A stretch of DNA of 64,000 nucleotides from Theocolax elegans (Eukaryota > Arthropoda > Insecta > Hymenoptera > Cerocephalidae): assembly GCA_026168455.1 (NCBI GenBank), contig CM047426.1, positions 28,145,058 through 28,209,057 of the forward strand. The letters are read 5' to 3'. A program made the position numbers and the translations under genes. The notes under the pieces were generated by a model. The model searched no databases. It worked only from the letters and a program-made list of their open reading frames with translations, and had not been told where the DNA came from. The first letter of the stretch is position 1. Each line of letters starts with the position of its first letter. This document shows, in pieces, positions 57,879 through 64,000 of this stretch.

Positions 57879-59534
57879 GGGTGGTTCTCTGTGACATCGA
57901 AAATGAAAAAAATAAATATTGCTATAACTGTGGGAATATGTTTTAGAGGTATCCAGTAATTCTCCTGAATTTTTTCAGATTTTTTCTGGGCCATTATTTT
58001 AAGTTACAGAGAGTCAAATTTGACATTTTAGCACTTTTTTGCATTATATGCCCATTTTCATGAATTTTTAGCTCCCAGGGGATGCATTTTTCACTAAAAA
58101 CATAACCATGACTTTTTTTGTAAAATTTTCCGAACTTTTCATTAAAAATACTTTTAAAGACATAAATGTATGCTGTCACACTCTTGTAAGCCATTTAAAC
58201 CTTAAATAGTGAAAATCAGCAATTCTGCTCCGGACTCTGGTAACCTAATACTGTCTAAAAGATGTCTTTTTATAGTCAGAAACTGCCTAAAAATTTTCAG
58301 AGTGGGTCTAAATCATTAAGATCACTTTATGGTCAAAATATCCGGGAAAAGTGCCCAAAATATTAATAGAAATGTATATTTGTTGCCTTATAACGATGAA
58401 TCTATTAGCATGATCATTGCAAAAAAATTTGTGCACTTACCTTGGAGTGGTAGAAAAGTATCTTCACTGGTTTCAGTATCCATCTAATCCCCTGTAAGCT
58501 GCTAAAAATACGAATATTATTATACAAATGTAAAAAATTAATTTTTAAACATTTATAATGCTGAATTTTTAGTTTTACATCCCTTACAAGAATTATAATA
58601 CTAATCTGAAGGATTACTATAAATATATAAACATCATTATTACAATAACTGAATATACGTATTTAATACAAAAGACATATAAATAAATCGGATATATAAT
58701 TATAATGAACAATATGATAACGTGACAGTGACAAGTTTGTGAAATCTAAACAATGTATTGCTGAATAATAATAATAATAATGTTGATTCTTTTATAGTAA
58801 TCCTTCAGATTAGTATTATAATTCTTGTAAGGGATGTAAAACTAAAAATCCAGCATTATAAATGTTTAAAAATTAATTTTTTACATTTGTATAATAATAT
58901 TTGTATTTTTAGCAGCTTACAGGGGATTAGATGGATACTGAAACAAGTGAAGATACTTTTCTACCACTCCAAGGTAAGTGCAAAAATTTGTTTGCAATGA
59001 TCATGGTAATAGATTCATCGTTATAAGGCAACAAATATACATTTCTATTAATATTTCGGGCACTTTTCCCGGGTATTTTGATTATAAGTGATCTTAATGA
59101 TTTAGACCCACTCTGGAAATTTTTAGGCAGTTTCTGACTATAAAAAGACATCTTTTAGACAGTATTAGGTTACCAGAGTCCGGAGCAGAATTGCTGATTT
59201 TCACTATTTAAGGTTTAAATGGCTTACAAGAGTGTGACAGCATACATTTATGTCTTTAAAAGTATTTTTAATGAAAAGTTCGGAAAATTTTACAAAAAAA
59301 GTCATACTTATGTTTTTAGTGAAAAATGCATCTCCTGGGAGCTAAAAATTCATGAAAATGGGCATATAATGCAAAAAAGTGCTAAAATGTCAACTTTGAC
59401 TCTCTGTAACTTAAAATAATGGCCCAGAAAAAATCTGAAAAAATTCAGGAGAACTACTGGATACCTCTAAAACATATTCCCACAGTTATAGCAATATTTA
59501 TTTTTTTCATCTTCGATGTCACAGAGAACCACCC
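57879..59534. mobile_element. 1.66-kb palindromic foldback element
   Basis: Arms of about 745 bases (57879-58620 and 58795-59534) are near-perfect mirrors, tips GGGTGGTTCTCTGTGACATCG and its complement, around an AT-rich centre (58621-58794). TA-rich flanks. The matching frames in both arms are mirror images of one another rather than genes. An exon-like piece is listed separately. Confidence 0.9.
58931..58972 (+). other. Exon-like fragment inside the foldback arm
   Basis: ATG followed by 13 codons (MDTETSEDTFLPLQ) and a strong donor, CCAAG|GTAAGTG, preceded by a TTACAG acceptor-like site. The mirror copy is on the minus strand near 58443-58484. It may be a captured first exon, or chance. 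Confidence 0.35.
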
Positions 59535-59544
59535 ATATATATAT

Positions 59545-59840
59545 ATCTCTAAAGGGGTTTATAGCGCTTTATTTTTTATACATCGGGTTTTACGGTGGTT
59601 CATCGGTTTTATAGCACGAAAGCGCCATAAACCTTTTTGTACAGAGGGGTTAATGGTTATTTTTTTGTTTAATACAGGGGTTTATGTCGCACTATTTCAA
59701 ACTATAGGGGTTTATGGTGCATTTATATTAAAAAATAGTGTCGTATGGCGTTTTATTTTTTAATATAGAGGCTTGTGGCATTTTCATATAGAAATATAGG
59801 GGTTTAAGGAGCTTTCACGTTAATATATACGAGTATGTTG
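59545..59840 (+). repeat. Minisatellite of ATAGGGGTTTATGGCGCTTT-like units
   Basis: Five to six decayed units of about 45-60 bases with GGGGTTTATG and GCGCTTT words. An inverted counterpart is at 60690-60910. Confidence 0.6.
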
Positions 59841-60689
59841 GGTGTATTAAGCTTATGTCCAAATGTATATCAAACAGTTTTCTAAGAACTTATTTATAGT
59901 AATATAACAAAAATAAGGCTTTTGTATGTAAAATTTGGAGTAATTCTTTGATATAGTCTGGAACCTGCAATCAAAGAATTACAGAGCCATTATCATGTAC
60001 CGTTTTATTGCCTACTAAAACACATATTTTTTATTGAATACATACAATTTTATGTCTCTGAATTTCTTTATAACTGTAAACACGTGATATTGCATACATT
60101 GATACGTTGATGTACGAGTAATGCACAGAAAATTTAGCGGCTTCATTTGTGGAATATGGCACAGCCTTTATTTGCTGCGCTTTCAGCAGCTTATTCGACT
60201 TGCTCGATGATGTGTTATTAAGTCTTGCAGTTAAAAGTCTAGGTATGGAGTTTTTAAAATTAATGTAGGCATGTTCCACTCCTCAAGGAATAAACCGCAA
60301 ATAAAAGATATTTCTAATTGCATATCATACTAATAAAAACAGCTGCTACTTATTATTTTTATAAACGGAAATATATAACAAGCGACTAATTATACACTGT
60401 GCTCTTACGTAATAAAGGAAATTTTTTACTGCAACATATATAAAAACCATTGCCATATAGCTATTTTCCAAATGCTAACCATGGATATGTTACAGTTCTT
60501 CGTTTCACGTAATTGAAATGAAGAGATTTCATTTTTGATTAGAAATACCTGCGTGTCTTAATGCGCACAAATATAAACTCTATGAATTCTTTCTGCACTA
60601 TCTGTACCTATTACGGTTTAAAGAAAGCGTTTGATATGTTATGTTGCAATAAATTAGAGCATAAAGAAGCATTCGACATACGATTATTG
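59841..60689. other. AT-rich spacer between inverted minisatellites
   Basis: No convincing gene; short frames have no recognisable domain. Confidence 0.4.
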
Positions 60690-60910
60690 CATCCAATATT
60701 CTCGTATATATTAACGTAAACTCCATAAACATCTATATTTCTATATGAAAGCGCCAAAAGACTCTATGTTTAATAATAAAGCGCCATACACCCCAAATAA
60801 GGCAAAGTATGGAATTTTTAAATATAGTTCTGTCATACATTTGTTATATTTCAATAAGTATACATATTAACATAAAGCTCAATAAACCCCTCAAAAAATA
60901 TAACAATGAG
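60690..60910 (-). repeat. Inverted minisatellite
   Basis: CTCCATAAACATCTATATTT, AAAGCGCCAAAAG and AAAGCGCCATACACCCC words: the reverse complement of the 59545-59840 array, decayed. Confidence 0.55.
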
Positions 60911-61383
60911 AAAATATAGAATATGTCAAATATAAAATATAAACTATATCAAAATAAGAGAATAAATAATAAGCTTCGGTATTTTATATATAATTAATCG
61001 TCAAACACCTACATTTTTAAATAATGCATGGTTTGCAATTCTGAAATCTGAAGCAGGTAGTCGAAAATACAAACGCAATAGTTGATCAAACACTGTTACA
61101 TCGAAAACGACAATGCTTGCTGCATTATGCAAACAAATTTGTGCTATATATCATTTTATAACAGCTAATCATTCATCTGCGTTTGTACGTGGGATATGTA
61201 GACGTAATAGGCTTCATGATCTTGAAAAGTAATTATTTACATTACTCCAGTGTGACTTACTAGGTATTAGCATTTTCTTTTATTTAAGGTCGCTCTTTTT
61301 ATGTTCTTAACACGGCTCGCGATGTCTTTGTAAAGAAAGCACTTGTTGAAAAATACATTTCCCCAGTGGTGCTTGTATCAGTC
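60911..61383. other. Intergenic
   Basis: AT-rich, nothing recognised. Confidence 0.4.
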
Positions 61384-61459
61384 ATCCGGGGCCGGGAATC
61401 GAACCTGTGACCTCCAGATTACGAGCCCAGCGCCCTAACCAACCGAGCCATCACAAGCC
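61384..61459 (-). mobile_element. tRNA-derived SINE head
   Basis: The minus strand has an A box (TGGCTCGGTTGG) and a B box (GGTTCGATTCC) at tRNA spacing, and an anticodon-like CTCGTAA loop, but the acceptor ends do not pair. It is a tRNA-derived retroposon or pseudogene, not a tRNA. Confidence 0.6.
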
Positions 61460-62129
61460 TTAACATGTTTTTAAATGTACTGGAATACTGTAGGAACTTC
61501 CTGTCCGTATAACAGTTCAAAGGCAATGTATGGCAATTTTAAACGTTATGCAAACAGAAACTTACGAATTGCCTAGGGCTAGTGGAAATACTCACACAAA
61601 TGCTAATCATACACATTTCCGCCATTATTTACAGAACATACCTCATTCCATCATATGTAAAAGCTACAGATAAATAAAATTTTTATAACTGCCAACCTCG
61701 TGCTCGCTTACTCTTGTTTTTATTGAATATTCCGACGTACTAAGTGCCGTGAAAAAAAGCTTACATACATTTTTATTGATCTTCACGGATTTTGACGACC
61801 AAAGGTGTATGTATCAAGAATATGCATCTTCCAATGTTGCCAAGTAATACACAGTGAGATTCGGGAAATAGTTAAATAATCATCACGTATAATACTAATC
61901 AAAAACTATAATAATTAAAGGGAAAAAGACAAAACCTGAGTTTACAGACGGATATTGATGAAAATTAAAATAATCATTTTACATTTCAACCTCACAATGC
62001 CCTTACCGTAATCGACAATTACTGTAATTTACGAAGTAGTCATAAAATTAAGAGTAACAAAACAGAGATTTCTGCCAGTAGAAATAGATTTCGCGATAAT
62101 TAGGTTCTATTGATAATTTGTGCATATGA
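61460..62129. other. Transition into satellite
   Basis: No gene. From about 61980 decayed fragments of the satellite (TTTCGCGATAATTAGG) appear. Confidence 0.4.
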
Positions 62130-64000
62130 ACAGAATGCACTTCTTTTTACAATACTACACATATGACTTTTGTAGATTGAGCATCAATTTGCTAATCCGT
62201 ACAATGTATAACTCGGAATCGATAAATAATATCAATTTCTTCTAATATCATTAATTGCCGTCACAATACGGTTTCGACGATAATTTGCAATCAAGATTGA
62301 TAATTCCATCTCTTGACAGTATTAAATGTATGACTACTGTAGATTACGACGTAATACGCCAATCTGTTCAATGTATGACTCGAAAACGATGATTAATTCA
62401 GATTTATTGTAGCATCATTACTGGTCGTCATAATCAGGTTTCGGCGATCATCTGCAATTAAGATTGGAAATGCCATCTCTAGTCAATACTGAATGTAAGA
62501 CTATAGTGGAATACGCAATACTTTACAAATCTGTTTAATGTATGGGTCGGAATAGATGAATGATACCGATTTCTTATAACACCATTAGTAGTCGTCATAA
62601 TTAGGTTTATACGATCATCTGCAATTAAGATTGGAAATGCCATCTCTGGTCAACACTAAATGTATGACTATGGCAGAATACGCCATAATTCGCCAATCTG
62701 TTTAATGTATGACTCGAAATCGATGAATGATACCGATTTCTTATAATATCCATACTGGTCGTCATAATCATGTTTCGGCGATCTTCTGTAATCGAGATTG
62801 GAAATTCCACCTGTAGTCAATATTAAATGCATGACTACTGTTCCATACGCCATAATTCGTTAATCTGTTAAATGTATGAGTAGGTATCGAGGAATGATAC
62901 CGATTTCTCTTAATATCATTACTGGTAGTCATAATCCGACTACGGAGATCATCGGCAATCGAGATTGGATATTCCACCTCTAGTCAATAGTAAATGCATG
63001 ACTACTGTAGATTACACCATAATTTACCAATCTGTTCAATGTATGAGTCGGAATAGATGAATGATACCGATTTCTTATAACATCATTACTGGTCGTCATA
63101 ATCCGGTATCGGCGATCATCAGAAATCGTGATTGGAAATTCTAACTCGATTCAATACTAAATGTATGGCTACTGTGTATTACGCCATAATTCGCTAATCT
63201 GTTTAATGTATGACTCGGAATCGGTTATTAAATCGCATTTATTATAACATCATTACTGATCGTAATAATAAGGTTTCGGCGATCATCTGTAAACAAGTTT
63301 GGAAGTTCCATCTCTAGTCTACGCTAAATGTATGACTATAGCAGAATACTCTATAATTCGCCAATCTGTTCAATGTATGACTCGGAATAGATGAATGATA
63401 CCGATTTCTTATAATGTCCATACTGGTCGTCATAATCATGTTTCGGCGATCTTCTGTAATCGAGATTGGAAATTCCACCTGTAGTCAATATTAAATGCAT
63501 GACTACTGTTGAATACGCCATAATTCGTTAATCTGTTAAATGTGTGAGTAGGTATCGACGAATGATACCGATTACTTTTAATATCATTACTTGTCGTCAT
63601 AATCCGATTACAACGAACATCTGCAATCAAGATTGAAAATTCCACCTCTTGTCAATACTAAATGCATGACTACTGTAGATTACACCATAATTTGCCAATC
63701 TGTTCAATGTATGAGTCGGAATAGATGAATGATACCGACTCCTTATAACACCATTACTAGTCGTCATAATTAGGTTTCGGCGATTATCCGCAATCGAGAT
63801 TGGAAATTCCACGTCTAGTCAAAACTAAATGGATGACTATTGTTGAATACGCCATAATTCGCTAATCTGTTCAATGTATGAGTCGGAATCGATTAATAAT
63901 TTAGATTTATTATAACGTCAATACTGGTCGTCATATTCAGGTTTCGACGATCATCTGCAATCAAGATTGCAAATTCCACCTCATGTCAATACTAAATGCA
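62130..64000 (+). repeat. Satellite DNA, 167-bp monomers in a 668-bp higher-order repeat
   Basis: The anchor GATTGGAAATTCCA or close variants recurs at 62296, 62463, 62630, 62797, 62964, 63131, 63298, 63465, 63632, 63799 and 63966, exactly 167 bases apart. From 62630, monomers four apart are more alike than neighbours (for example 62797 and 63465 share GTAGTCAATATTAAATGCAT and GAGTAGGTATCGA), giving a 4 x 167 = 668-base higher-order unit. The array continues past the window edge. Length and organisation suit a centromeric or pericentromeric satellite. Short minus-strand frames repeat with the monomers and are not genes. Confidence 0.95.

Noticed and set aside
57994..58194. Matching 66-residue frames at 57994-58194 (minus) and 59219-59419 (plus)
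   Set aside because: They are mirror images created by the palindrome; no domain was recognised.
62130..64000. CRISPR-like regular spacing in the satellite
   Set aside because: The whole 167-base unit is repeated, without unique spacers.

Overview
The window looks like a heterochromatic or pericentromeric stretch of an arthropod genome, most likely an insect and possibly a hymenopteran. The evidence is AT-rich sequence with spliced transposon genes, R1- and R2-clade retrotransposons, an EnSpm-type and a hAT-type DNA transposon, and a 167-bp satellite at the right edge. No intact host gene was recognised. Almost everything that can be named is a mobile element, usually broken by stops or frameshifts, and many are nested. 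Species-level assignment is not possible from sequence reading alone.

Layout. 1-905: 5' part of a non-LTR element on the minus strand. 1229-16676: a giant foldback with near-identical 4-kb arms (1229-5710 and 12259-16676), each carrying a mariner-like transposase relic, plus more diverged inner inverted repeats (5711-7804). One inner junction is split by a full-length R2 element (about 7805-12258). This R2 lies outside rDNA. It starts with a 15-base 28S rRNA remnant and an HDV-type self-cleaving ribozyme fold (7818-7904), has three zinc fingers in R2-A order, RT and a restriction-like endonuclease, and has a catalytic Asp changed to Asn.

18908-35970: a roughly 17-kb DNA transposon with 83-bp terminal inverted repeats. 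On its left, on the minus strand, is a spliced hAT-like zinc-finger transposase. On its right, on the plus strand, is a spliced gene that joins a USP-type ubiquitin protease to a SENP6/7-type SUMO protease through phase-compatible exons. An R1-clade retrotransposon sits inside this gene, and inside that is a 3.5-kb non-autonomous hAT element with an 8-bp target duplication. A fragment of a second copy (18312-18862) shows this is a repeated family.

36000-42500: foldback elements, palindromic MITEs and two hammerhead-like motifs. 43300-47900: an EnSpm/CMC element with a spliced transposase, a small divergent gene and about 177-bp tandem repeats. 48670-50990: a tandem segmental duplication. 51051-55988: a Waldo-like R1-clade element inserted in a (CA)n microsatellite, with a tandem duplication in ORF1. 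56330-61400: degenerate tandem arrays, a 1.66-kb palindrome and tRNA-derived sequence. 62130-64000: satellite with 167-bp monomers organised as a 4-monomer, 668-bp higher-order repeat that runs off the window.

The most notable candidates are the transposon carrying a fused ubiquitin/SUMO protease gene, and the off-target R2 copy with its 28S-derived ribozyme leader.
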